Assembly: GCA_033816765.1 (NCBI GenBank)
Contig: CM066297.1
Location: 2,288,573-2,352,572, forward strand
Reading direction: 5' to 3'
Origin: Nothopassalora personata
Taxonomy: Eukaryota; Ascomycota; Dothideomycetes; Mycosphaerellales; Mycosphaerellaceae
Length of the DNA stretch: 64,000 bases
Shown here piece after piece: positions 22,553 to 32,818 of this stretch; position 1 is the stretch's first letter, and every line of letters begins with the position of its first letter. Under the pieces are notes generated by a model. That model saw only the letters and a list, made by a program, of their open reading frames with translations. It had not been told where the DNA came from and ran no database searches. Made by a program: the position numbers and the translations under genes.

Positions 22553-23230
22553 TATTTGACAACAGCAAGCAAATACCCCCATCCGCAACTTCCGTCTCCG
22601 CAAACTGCCGCCGATGCTTATGCGTCGCCAATCCCGAAATCAAAGTCGCCTACACCCTCTCATCCTTCCTCACAAACTCAATCAACGCCTTCCCACCCTC
22701 GCTCTCCTCCGCCAACTGCCTAAGAACATTATCATTATAAACACAACCTCCCTTCTTCCTCGTCACCTCGACCGCCCAATCAAAAATTCTCCGCCGAGTG
22801 CTCCCAGTCCGCATCAATGAAACCCAAATCAAACGGTCCCTGATCGCGCAGCGCGCAGCGTCGGGAGAACGTCCGACGCCGCTCCAAGGATGACGGTGAC
22901 ATTGCCGCAGTCCTTGGTGTTCTCCACCGCGACTTGTCGGTGCTTTGGGTTGACCTCGACGATGCAGGTGACTTGGATTCCTGGGGCCGAGTGGGCGAGC
23001 CAGAGGGTGCTGTAGCCGGCCAAGGTGCCGATTTCTAGGACTTTTTTTGGCGCCGGTGATCTGGCAGAGGATTGAGAGTTGTGAGCCTTGGGCTGGGGCG
23101 ACGGCGATTGGGGAGAGGCCTTGAGAGGCGGAGCTGGAGAGGGCATGGGCGTGAGGGTCTTTGCCGATTAGGGTTATTGGGCTGAGAGGGCGATGTCGAG
23201 GGAGTTGGAGAGGGCTGCTTCGAGGGACAT
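22553..23230 (-). pseudogene. O-methyltransferase pseudogene (class I, catechol-OMT-like)
   Basis: Pieces of one SAM-dependent O-methyltransferase lie in order on the minus strand but in different frames. The start is MSLEAALSNSLDIALSAQ followed by stops. LSPIAVAPAQGSQLSILC comes next in a second frame. The SAM-binding motif VLEIGTLAGYSTLWLAHSAP follows, then TCIVEVNPKHRQVAVENT, then (another frame) RDQGPFDLGFIDADWEHS, the metal/catalytic Asp region. WAVEVTRKKGGCVYNDNVLR and GGKALIEFVRKDERV follow, and after a TAG, ATLISGLATHKHRRQFAETE. At least four frameshifts or stops separate these, one in an A7 run near 23042-23048. Its former substrate is unknown. Confidence 0.85.
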
Positions 23231-23816
23231 GGTGTTGGGATGTATTTGTTTCTGGGAGGTCGATTGGTGGTGGATCTTTTTTTTCCTTTTCATTCGAGCA
23301 TGGAATTGTCAACGTTTTCATACCACTGCGGCGCTTGTTGCACACACCACATATGGAATCGGCCGATGTGAATGTGTAAACTCCGACTGGATCGAGCGGC
23401 ATGGGTCTTATCAGATCCTGCGGCCGAAGGCTGTGATCCTTTACCTAAAGTCATCAGATCAGCAACAGCTGTGAGCATATCCTGGAAGCCATCGGCATAT
23501 ATCGTGTGATCTAATCGCAGGGCGTGGAAGCTGCGGGCAGGTTGATAAGGCAATAAGTCTGTGTAAGCTGGTCCAGTGTCAGGCAGCACCTGCGAAGTTA
23601 CGTTCGCGTCATGTATGTAAGACGACTTTCGGTCAGGTCCGGGTTGGTCGTATGGTAACTGTGTGACGTTCCAGCTTCGGCCGGGATGCTGGGTAAAGTC
23701 CGAAATGCAAGTCCCGAACACTGTGCACTATAGATCAATATAGTCGATGAATCCTTCTTCCCCGGTACCAAGCAATGCGATGCTTAAGAGCCGATGAAAA
23801 AAGTGCGCCACAACAT

Positions 23817-24115
23817 GATCTTGTGACAAGACCGGGCGCGCGCCTTTCGAGAACTCATCCGGCTCCAAACAATGCAAAACAATGCCAATGATCCTGTGAC
23901 AGGACCGAGCGAGAGGTGTTCGAGAGAGCGTCAGCGCTCCGAGCGACGATGTGCCAACATGAGAGGTATCGGTTGGGATCTTGTGACAAGACCGGACGTG
24001 AGGACTCCAAAACTCTTCTGCCCTTGCCATGTTGGAACCAAGTGATGTCCAAACGTTGCAAGAGATCTTCAGGACAAGACCTGGCGAGAGGAGTTCTGGA
24101 GGCGTCAACGCTCAA
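23817..24115. repeat. Degenerate tandem repeat, unit about 73-87 bp, four copies
   Basis: A recurrent block starts at about 23817, 23890, 23977 and 24064. Each opens with a GATC-T-TGTGACA-GACC core (GATCTTGTGACAAGACCGG in copies 1 and 3). It is followed by variants of GCGAGAGGTGTTCGAG. The core is a near-palindrome (TCTTG..CAAGA). On the minus strand the copies translate to repeated (R/S)xPLARSC and VLSQD pieces, which may be remnants of a repeat-bearing coding region. Confidence 0.7.
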
Positions 24116-24434
24116 TACGACGTACCACCGGGAAGGCATGGTGAGGTGTTCATAACGCAGAACATGCGTGCCCAACAGACTGTTGGAACTTTGGGGCGTC
24201 GACGTTTCCGCCAGCAGGTCTAGAGCTGCATCTCTTTCGCTGCAATGGTCCACATCTTGCTCCGCCAAAGACAGTATCCCAACACCGTAAAGCAGAACCG
24301 CGGCTCATGCTCCAGGGTGCGATGACTGTCGTTGACGAGAGCAGATTCTCTCAGTCCAAGACTGGAGATGGCTTGCAGCCAGGCTGCATAATGTTGCACC
24401 GAGTGCATCATGCCAATCGTCGGCGACTTTCAGC

Positions 24435-24702
24435 GCTCCAGGATCTAGGCCTGCAGAGCGTTGTCATCGTCGCGTAGACGGAACCTCATCGTCTTTTAGA
24501 CGGATCCAGCGCTCCAGGATCGAGGCCTGCAGAGCGTTGTTGTCATCACGAGACGGAACCTCATGGTCTCGTCGACGGAATCTCATCGTCCCGTGGACAT
24601 AAAAGTGTCAGCGGCGTCTCTCGTTACCGAGAGAATCAACCACGACATCGTGCTCCAGGACAAGGCCTGCAGAGCAGAATCATCGTCTCGTAGACGGAGG
24701 CT
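24435..24702. repeat. Interspersed short repeats: AGGCCTGCAGAGC blocks and CGTCT-CGT-AGACG palindromes
   Basis: A ~24-bp block ending AGGCCTGCAGAGC occurs at 24435, 24511 and 24652. Between and after these, about six variants of a ~21-bp unit with centre CGTCTCGTAGACG occur (near 24464, 24487, 24543, 24562, 24583 and 24680). CGTCT and AGACG are reverse complements, so most units can form a small hairpin. No repeat unit reads as coding. Confidence 0.75.
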
Positions 24703-24739
24703 CACATGGAGCGAAGTAACCCTCTTTGGGGGAACATCA

Positions 24740-25799
24740 GCCCTCATTGAGGGGATATCAAGCTCAATTTCGAGCTGAAAACACGACCGGGCACAGGATA
24801 CCAACGGTCTCTGGCACACGCAGTCGTCTTTGCCGGCTACCCATGAAGCGCAGCAAATTGACCTGGCACAGAGCGTAGACAGCATCTGCAACACAGGCCT
24901 CCGTCGGTCCCGAGCTGCGCTCAAGGCAACACGACATCTTCATGGCAGTATAAAGCATAAACGCTTGTGCACCGCATGTCTCTTCTTGCCGGGTTCTCAA
25001 CTGTGAGAAGTCCGACCGAGTCGAAGTGATCACCGTGCATACGAGACACGTTGCACCAACGCGCAGTATCGGCTCGGTCCCCTGGCTCGGTTTCTTCGTG
25101 TCGAACAGTGCAGTTTGCGACACGCTCATCGTGGACGTAACTCCTGGCGGAGAAACATGGGATCTGACCCTGACGAGCCTTTCTTCTTGTGCAGTCCGTT
25201 CACAGATCGTACTCCTCCCGAAGGCATATAAGCGTACGTCCGTCCAACGGCACAGTATGGCCAGCTTTCCCACTCCTCCCGTAGGCGTACAAGCGTGGTA
25301 GTCACTGTGGTCAACCGTCTATCTGGAGATTCCCTTGCGCGACGAATCATCTGCTGTCTGGCTCCAAGGATTCACACTGTGTACAAAACAACAGTGTCCA
25401 TGGCTTGTGCCTCCATGAGCAGATGTGCTAAGAATCGTCGGTGTACTAGACCGGCACGGGCGCTAACACCAGTGGTCTGCGATGTCTGGCGACATCGAAG
25501 GTGAGGTCCAGCCTCGAGGTGCCTTACGTGGTAAGGGCTTCCACCGAAGGAGTCATCATCAGATTGGTAACAGCCTACACGTCTGCAAGAGTGTTGTTCA
25601 GCAATTCTGTGAGCTGCACGGCATGGGAGCAGAAAGAAAGAGAGGGGAGGTGGCGGTGAGCGACCAATTTGAATATAGGGAGCTTGGAGCCAGCTGGCAT
25701 TCCCCTGCTCTCATTTCCGATGTCAGCAACAACGAAACTATAATTCAGAGCCTGTGCCCTTGCGTAATCGTATCAAAGGTCTTCGTATCAGGGTCTTCG
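24740..25799. other. Non-coding stretch between repeats and AT-richer island
   Basis: I see no gene. Minus-strand frame 24764-25273 has no ATG start and no recognisable family. Short repeated phrases (ACTCCTCCCG-AGGC) occur near 25210 and 25270. Confidence 0.4.
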
Positions 25800-26900
25800 T
25801 ATCGTCGTTCGAATAATTAAAGACTACGCTTAAACTAGTGTACTAGAACTGCGAAAAGGCTCCGCTATCCACTTCTCCGATTCACGCTTTTCGACATAAC
25901 ATTACTACAACACAGTTATATAGTGGTTTTTATTTTCCCATCGTCATCTCCGGGCCCTGTTTGCGTACGCTGCATACAGATATCGCGTAGGAACACGTTG
26001 TGTCGTTAATAGGCAAGTGTCGACGTGTGAATATAGTGTTTTAGTGTTCGGTAGGTTCTAAGCGTTTCCGAGTTTCGGCCGACCCCGCGAAATTTCTTCT
26101 CCTTATCGCAACGATATTAACCTCACAGCGGCGCAGCGATATGTTAATACGAAGCATAGCGATTCTAATATCACCTATAAACGTGTCCTATGTTCACGTG
26201 TAGTGCATTTAATATATAACTGCGACATGCTACGTTACAAATCCACGCTGAGTGGGGTTGAAGCGAAGTAAGTGCGAGGAGAAGTGGATGGCGAATCGAT
26301 TTTCCAATGATACATGCGTAGCGGATTAGAATTGGTCCCGGATTTCTTGAAGACGACGGTGCCACTTTTGCTACTTACAGCCAGAGGAGTACTGTAACAA
26401 ACCGTTACCGGGTCGATCATTAATCCTAGCAAAAGCCAGGACTAGTGCGGCAGCTAAATCGAGTTGTTACACCCGAGTCCCGACCGCTACTTACAGCGCG
26501 GAGTCTAAGAGCAGCTTACGTTTTCGGCTACAGACAGCCCCCGATCTTGGTCTTGGTTCAAACTTTAATTACAGCAAACCTTGCAACAGCTGTATTTACG
26601 CTTTACTATATTAGGCTGCCGTCCGGAGGGCGTACGCAATGCGCTATAATACGTGCCCATATCTGGCCCTTCTTGAACTTAGTAAAGTCGCGCCTACGAG
26701 CTATAGGGAGGTGGTTGATAAGGTGGTTAATAATGAGAATACACAAGTTGAACTGGCTAATAACATCTATGTTTCCTGTAGCCGCAGCAAATGTAGGATC
26801 TCGTATGAGGACATACGTGGATATTCGCGATTTGATGGTATTCTATATACCATTTGATGGGATCTGATTGATTAGTCAGATCGGGGCAGCGGGGGCTGTC
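25800..26900. other. AT-richer island, possible mutated mobile-element relic
   Basis: About 1.1 kb visibly richer in A/T and in TpA steps than its surroundings, with only short broken frames. TpA excess with loss of CpA is what repeat-induced point mutation leaves behind, but I have not counted dinucleotides and see no terminal repeats or transposase/RT motifs. Confidence 0.3.
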
Positions 26901-27347
26901 GTAAGTGGCACTTTCTAGTACTATTGACGAAAACCAAAACCAACCAGCCAGGCGCTCAGTCGCGAATGTGTCGACAACCCCTTATGATATCGACAGCTTG
27001 CTTGCGTCTGGTCACTATGTCCGTCGTATGTTGATGTGAGGACAAGGACGACTTCGATCGTCAATCGAGATCACGCCTCGCGATCAAAGGCTGGGCAGTG
27101 GCAGGCTTCACGGCGAAATAGATACCAGTATATCCGTGAACGGAGAAGAGGTATTACCAAGAGAGAACCGTTCACCTACGAAGTGAACGTGGAGAACACA
27201 TCACACAGTGTTAGTCAGTGAGTGGAAGACTCGAAATCCTCAAAACTCTTGCTTTCTCTCCTCGCTTTCTTCCTTTTTCCACCACCACAATTTCGCAGAA
27301 GAGCAGCTAGCCAGCGCACGCAACAATACTGACTGAGCCACGTCAAC

Positions 27348-29519
27348 ATGGCGAACTGCAAGGCACGTGGGAAGCAGCTCGACGAGACTTCCGCGGGCGA
27401 CGTGAACAAAACTAGCCGTCTGCTGTCACTGCCACAGGAGCTGTTGGACATCATCTTCGATCTTGCCTACCCAGAGCAGGAAGATGCCAAGTTCTACAAT
27501 CGTGCACAATGGGAGAACCGCGAGAAAGAGGCCCGCAGGATGAATTTTGATCATCATTTGAGGCCTTTTCCTGGTGCGAAAGTCAACGGGTTCATGGTGT
27601 GCAAGCAATATTTCGAGAATGCAGCTCGAGCCTGGGTAGCAAACCAGCACTTTACGAACGAGATAAGTCAAGCGTTCCACAAACTTGGCTACGAAACTGC
27701 TCACAAGCGAAGAGACATCGTACCAGCAAGCCTGACGGATCTTACAATAAGGTTCTACCTTCCATGCTTCGCGGATTCGTGCAGCAAGAGCTTTCCTAGA
27801 CTACGGAAGCTCTCTGTATACATCTCTTGTCGAGATTTCGAGTCTGCGGAGCCGAAGTTCGCCTGGACGCACGTGCTGGACAACGACGACTTTGCGCAAC
27901 TGGCAGAAAGTCTATATTTCGACAAACTACGTGGCCTACTTAGTCTGCGGCTCATTCCAGAGGTCTGCCACTACGCTGCAACGCCACAGCAGCAACAACA
28001 ATGGCTCGACAACGTTCACGGCCTCGAGGACTATCTCAAGCCGTCGGTCACTCGAGCGAAGGACGATTCCAACACGAAGAGGCGGTCCCGTGACGTTCCG
28101 CTCAAGCCGACAAATGGCACGTCTCGGAGCTCTTCACGACGAAGAGTGGCAGATGAGACGATCTCAGTGTCTACCGATCAGTCTGCCCTGGCGCAGCTCG
28201 ATGCAGACAGCGACCGCCCTCAAGACTCAGAAGTTGCTGTGCCCAACAATGCCAATCCCCGCGGAACGAAGCGCATAAGTGGAGTTCGCAACGGCAAGAC
28301 GCGAAAGAGAGTCTGCTCGAGGCGCACGAAGCTATACAAGCGTATGGTCCAGCGCCTGACCGATGTTGACTCGCATCGCCGTGCGATGATTAAGGAAGCC
28401 GCGAGGAGGATCGCGCTCAATCGGCAGATGCCAAACAAGTCAACATTGGACCAGCTCTCGGTTGTTTCGGCGCTCTCGGACGTCGTCATACCTAGCTTTG
28501 GACCTATGTGTCCGGATGTGCTCGAGAGTGAGCCGCAGTTGCCTATCGCACCGTCAGATTTCCTCTCGGAAGTGGCGAATCTTGGGGTTTCTGACTTGCA
28601 TGTGCTGTTCGAGCTGACACCCTCGGACATCGAGGACAGACCCGCGGGGCGTGCTGGTAAGACTGAGGTCCTCACAGCAGCTGGGCCAGGCTCTGAGGAT
28701 GCTTCGGAACTTTCCAGACTCATCGGTACAGAACAAGACATGCCGCCCTCAAGCTCTAAGGACAGAGTCTCCTGCGATGACTATAGCTGCCCTGAGGGTG
28801 CGGTATCTGCCGAGTTGGCTCAATCTTCAGTCTCTATTGGCGCGCAGCCGGAGCTTCCACAATTCATCCCCAACGATAAGCTGGTTAACTTCACTCACGC
28901 AGCCGGAGGCGGAAGTCCGAGGGTTGTCACATCTTCATTGACTATTGAAACGAACGCGCTCTTGCCGGCTGCCAGAGCGCAACAAAAGAGCAAGATCGAT
29001 AGATGGAGTCCGTTAGCAATTCATATCGGAGCTGAGCAAGAGACGATGCCTGTGATTCAGACACGTCGTCACGAGAGTCCCTTGACCGGTGAAGAGACCC
29101 TCCAGGAAGAGAGAAGTACTCTGCAGCGATCGTCTTTGGATGTAATGCAGGACCTAGTGCAGAGGGAGTCGACACTGCTTGCCCAAGCTCTGCTGGCATC
29201 TCCCAAGTCTGGAAAAGTGGAAGTTGAGGAAGTGCCGGATAGTGTCGAGGAAGCTATGAAGCTGTTGCTGAAGGACAGCCGCAGCTTTCTTGGGTGGGCT
29301 TTGGATGCAAAGAAGGAACAGCTCGAGAGGAGACACGCTGAAGCAGAGGCGGACGACAGCATGTGTGTCGCCGCACTGGACTTAGCGCCTGAGGTGCGCA
29401 GCGAAAGCTACGTCGCTGGGTCCGACTCTACAGCTACTGTCGCTGGAAACATTGCCACCAGAGTTGCGGTAGCTATTGTGCTCATGGTAGGTTATGGGCT
29501 CATTCTGTTGATCTTTTAG
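27348..29519 (+). CDS. F-box-like protein with C-terminal membrane anchor
   Basis: An intronless frame of 723 residues from ATG 27348. Residues ~25-45 (RLLSLPQELLDIIFDLAYPE) match the N-terminal F-box-like motif of large, lineage-specific ascomycete families. The following region (GFMVCKQYFENAARAWVANQ, LRKLSVYISCRDFESAEPKF) keeps the family style of short structural segments. After a long Ser/Glu-rich, probably disordered middle with a basic patch (RNGKTRKRVCSRRTKLYKRM), the chain ends in one hydrophobic helix, ATRVAVAIVLMVGYGLILLI, right before the stop. That fits a tail-anchored protein. If the F-box motif is functional, it could tether an SCF-type ligase to a membrane. This is inference, and no substrate is evident. 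Confidence 0.75.
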   Translation: MANCKARGKQLDETSAGDVNKTSRLLSLPQELLDIIFDLAYPEQEDAKFYNRAQWENREKEARRMNFDHHLRPFPGAKVNGFMVCKQYFENAARAWVANQHFTNEISQAFHKLGYETAHKRRDIVPASLTDLTIRFYLPCFADSCSKSFPRLRKLSVYISCRDFESAEPKFAWTHVLDNDDFAQLAESLYFDKLRGLLSLRLIPEVCHYAATPQQQQQWLDNVHGLEDYLKPSVTRAKDDSNTKRRSRDVPLKPTNGTSRSSSRRRVADETISVSTDQSALAQLDADSDRPQDSEVAVPNNANPRGTKRISGVRNGKTRKRVCSRRTKLYKRMVQRLTDVDSHRRAMIKEAARRIALNRQMPNKSTLDQLSVVSALSDVVIPSFGPMCPDVLESEPQLPIAPSDFLSEVANLGVSDLHVLFELTPSDIEDRPAGRAGKTEVLTAAGPGSEDASELSRLIGTEQDMPPSSSKDRVSCDDYSCPEGAVSAELAQSSVSIGAQPELPQFIPNDKLVNFTHAAGGGSPRVVTSSLTIETNALLPAARAQQKSKIDRWSPLAIHIGAEQETMPVIQTRRHESPLTGEETLQEERSTLQRSSLDVMQDLVQRESTLLAQALLASPKSGKVEVEEVPDSVEEAMKLLLKDSRSFLGWALDAKKEQLERRHAEAEADDSMCVAALDLAPEVRSESYVAGSDSTATVAGNIATRVAVAIVLMVGYGLILLIF

Positions 29520-29749
29520 TTGTTCGGCGGGTCCTGCAGGGAGAGTGAAGGATGGAGAGAACCTGTTAGATACGAATGCTATAACACTGTGTTGCAAGGA
29601 TGTCAGGGCTAACCGTTTGCTTCTGCGCGCTAGCGTAACGCCTAAGAACTTCACATGCTGACGCCACCCAAGTCGCACCTTCACCCGCCCTGCTGTTGAC
29701 GTCTTTACCACCCATCACTTCCTCTGCAATCATCCTCGTCACCGCACTC

Positions 29750-30412
29750 ATGGACACCAATGTCGCGGCAGTGAGGCGAGCCATTGCATCTCTCTTCACC
29801 AACAAGCCTATCACACCATCGCAAGCGATGGCAGACCTCGATGTCACCACAAAACCTTTTGAGGATAACCTCTTCGAGTCGAGCGCGCCAGTCGTCTGCC
29901 TACCCTCATACGTATTATACAATACTGCCCCATTCGCACGGAACGCGGAACGATTGTCACGATTGCCTGCTGGCGAAGTGACACAGACCCGGGAGGACCT
30001 CGAGTTCTGCAAGCATCCTGCCGGATATTTTATTACGATTCCCGGGACTGAACTGTGTAAGAGGCTCTGTATTAATAAGGCGCACTGCAGCATCCTCAAG
30101 GGAGCACCTCCGGTGGCGCAGAAAGTAGTGGCGGAGGTCGAGGTGACGATGAAGGCAGTCGGCGCGGCGAGGGGAGAGCAAATTCAAACAGAGCGGTTTG
30201 TCATTGGAGACAGCGCAGAAAGCGACACGAACAGTCTCGAGGATGGCTATAGATCGGACAGCATTTTGGGTCGCGAGGAAGGCGATAGTAATGAGGAGGC
30301 GTACAGCAAGTACGATGTGCTACGCAGGACGAACGACGAAGATACGCTGCTTGGAGAAAATGGCGATTACAGCATGTACCCGGACTCGAGTGATGAGAGT
30401 GATGAATATTGA
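29750..30412 (+). CDS. Hypothetical protein with acidic C-terminus
   Basis: A frame of 220 residues from the first ATG (29750); the open frame extends upstream only to a TTG. The N-terminal half contains EFCKHPAGYFITIPGTELCK and CINKAHCSILKG with five or so cysteines. The last ~70 residues are Ser/Asp/Glu-rich (GDSAESDTNSLEDGYRSD, SMYPDSSDESDEY). I recognise no family. It lies 230 bp downstream of the F-box-like gene on the same strand. The length and third-position pattern look coding, but an orphan of this size is uncertain. Confidence 0.45.
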   Translation: MDTNVAAVRRAIASLFTNKPITPSQAMADLDVTTKPFEDNLFESSAPVVCLPSYVLYNTAPFARNAERLSRLPAGEVTQTREDLEFCKHPAGYFITIPGTELCKRLCINKAHCSILKGAPPVAQKVVAEVEVTMKAVGAARGEQIQTERFVIGDSAESDTNSLEDGYRSDSILGREEGDSNEEAYSKYDVLRRTNDEDTLLGENGDYSMYPDSSDESDEY

Positions 30413-30758
30413 TTGCTATCGGACGAAGACTGCTCGAGCGACGACGGGCCTCGATGATCTGCCATTGGAAGATCTGCCGGAGTCGCATAGACAGGGGAAC
30501 AGCGCTGAAGATGATAGGGACACGGCGCACTGGTAGCACTTAGCTTGGCGATGATACCGCAAATGTCGCGGAGTATCAAAAGACCCGGAGCGGACCGAAA
30601 TCGTAAGGATGGTGCCGTGCCCACTTTGTCATAAGGGCTCAGGATTTGCGCGCATCAAGAATTTTAACATCAACCAGAGGTATCAAATCACCCCTTCCGG
30701 TGATAGAATGGTAGCCTCGAGCATATTCCGGCACCTCAACGCACGAATGCAGCTCTTG

Positions 30759-31283
30759 CTAAGTCTCGAAAGAGCCTGCACCTTCTTTTTCAGCATCCTC
30801 TGTTAGCGAAAACACGATCGGACGGATCCAGAAGGCGATGGGACAATCATCGAAGAGCAATAAAGGAGTGTCATCGTCTTCAGCTTCGTGCTCAGCGAGA
30901 ACTGCAACCAGTTTCAGTCCCTCTTTCGCTCTCAGTGCTGCCCAAGTGCAGATACAGGTAGAGCAGTCCCGGCACTTGAAGTCCTGTTCTTTGGCCACGC
31001 GAGGACATGGCTTGAGAAGCCAGCCTTTCACAACGAGAGTATCGCCGATAATCTTGGATCCTGCAGTGTGGAATTCGGAGTCCAGGGCTCTCCAGCAGGC
31101 TGTTTAGTGTCGCATTGAACGATAGTCAATCTCGACTCGCCAGTCTGAACACCACGACGGCAGTGGCGATTCTTCTTCTTCTTCTTCTTCTTCTTCTTCT
31201 TCTTCTTCTTCAGGAAAGACAAGAGCTTGTTCCGCCTCCTCGACTTCACATTTGTGACACGTCTGGGACCGTCGACCTCGCAG
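30759..31283 (-). pseudogene. Cys-pair protein fragment with poly-Glu tract and one in-frame stop
   Basis: Reading the minus strand from 31283, one frame gives RRSQTCHKCEVEEAEQALVF, then a run of Glu encoded by the GAA microsatellite, then SPLPSWCSDWRVEIDYRSMRH. A TAA follows at 31106-31104. Beyond it the same frame continues uninterrupted to 30759 (ALDSEFHTAGSKIIGDTLVV, DFKCRDCSTCICTWAALRAK, LLFDDCPIAFWIRPIVFSL). The CxxC pairs suggest metal binding. One C-to-T change (CAA to TAA) would explain the stop. An intron or a readthrough model is possible, and the 5' end is not identified. Confidence 0.4.
31171..31211. repeat. (TCT)n trinucleotide microsatellite
   Basis: 41 bp of TCT repeats (GAA on the minus strand), lying in the candidate minus-strand coding frame where it would encode poly-Glu. 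Confidence 0.95.
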
Positions 31284-31759
31284 TCATCATAGCCAATTTC
31301 GTCGTCATCGCTGGATGCCATACTGAGCTTGCTTAGCTTTGATTTTAGTTGAGCGGCAAAGTGGTCGTCCATACAGTCTGTTTCAGGAAAGAAGAGGAAT
31401 GAAAGTACCGGAGGGCGTAGAGAAGCTGAATGATCCAGCCGAGATGACACTTATGCGTGAGCGGTGCCACAATCTGGGCCAGAGGTTGCTCTGAGCGCGC
31501 TTATTCCAGCTTTTTGCCTTACTTGAATACCCAAGTAGAGATTGTATATGGTCATTGACATATACACATTGCAAGTCGAGACAGCTTCAGACCATGCTGC
31601 CACGGTCGTTGAGCAATGTTAAGCCCACGACTTCCGCAGACAGCTGTATTTGATATCAGGCTGAGAGGACCTCGAGTGTGACAGGGCGGGCGGCCGGCGG
31701 CCGGCGGCTTCCGCCCGAGGGATGAACTTCACCTTTGACGGTGGCAATGAACACATCTT

Positions 31760-32245
31760 TCATTCATTGACTGCATCGATTAGCATAAACATGTCGAGCA
31801 CAGGAGGAGAAGAAGATGAGACGGCTTGGAAGAAAAGTTCGAGTAGATTCACGAGGTCCGATGAGTCCCCTTCTACTCTTTGAAGCCGTGCTAACCCTCC
31901 GACAGCAAGCAGTATAGCGAATACTTCGACCCATGCCAGGATGCCGCAGATAGGAGTTTGAAATGCCTGAGACGTAACGGTGGTGATAGGGCGATGTGTA
32001 TGGACTACTTTGAGTAGGACCTCCATCTCGGCCGCCCGGATTGACGTTGCTGACCTTAAAAGTGCATACAAAGCGTGTAAGAAGTCGTGGGTGAGTGAAG
32101 GCGCCATACTGTCGTCCGCATCGCAATGCTGATTGACCTGTAGATGGAAGAGATGAAGGAGCAAAAGCGGCGAGAGGGCAAGTCTTGGTTCGGATGATAT
32201 GTGACGGGACACAATACGAAGCACAACATCAAGGCTGCCAGTCAT
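31760..32245 (-). CDS. Small hypothetical protein (weak)
   Basis: A minus-strand frame of 161 residues from an ATG (32245). It has a hydrophobic segment [20 protein letters not shown] and Leu-rich helices ([20 protein letters not shown]). I recognise no family, and there is no support beyond an open frame with a plausible composition. Confidence 0.25.
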   Translation of the reverse strand: MTGSLDVVLRIVSRHISSEPRLALSPLLLLHLFHLQVNQHCDADDSMAPSLTHDFLHALYALLRSATSIRAAEMEVLLKVVHTHRPITTVTSQAFQTPICGILAWVEVFAILLAVGGLARLQRVEGDSSDLVNLLELFFQAVSSSSPPVLDMFMLIDAVNE

Positions 32246-32818
32246 CCACCAAATGGCTCACTCTGATTATATGCATCTGTTACTATGCAGCAAGCCTCTG
32301 AGCGTAGTTCATGTGGGTTGCATTGCAGCATACACCGACCTGAGTTGCGGAAGCCATCTGTATCGCGCTGCCGCGTCGGCCTTGCATACCTGCCCTGGAA
32401 ATGACTAGAAATTGGTCAGTACGCTGCTAGTGAGTTCCTTGATATGGAATCACATTCTGCAAGATTCAGTGCAATTCTTCCATAGACTCCAGCGGCAAAC
32501 AAGATCTTCGCAAGGACGTCTGATACAGCCGGCTTCACTTACTCCCACCCGTGTTCTCTACTAGGTGCCGGGTTCATCATCTGTCACATACAATATTGAG
32601 ATGGAATGGAACACTTACCACGGCCTCACTTGGCGACAGAGTCGAGCAAATACATTCTGCTGCAGGCACTTCAAGCGAAACGACTAACCCTATAGAGCAA
32701 GTCAGGGCCACTAGAGTATTGACTATTCGAAACTCATATCTCCTTCGAGTACCATTCACGAGTCACAAGACTCAGGTCGGTATCCTGGAAGCATGGCTCG
32801 AGTCTCTTACTCTGAATT

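Noticed and set aside
24764..25273. A 169-residue minus-strand frame
   Set aside because: No ATG start, no domain, and situated in a repeat-rich non-coding stretch.
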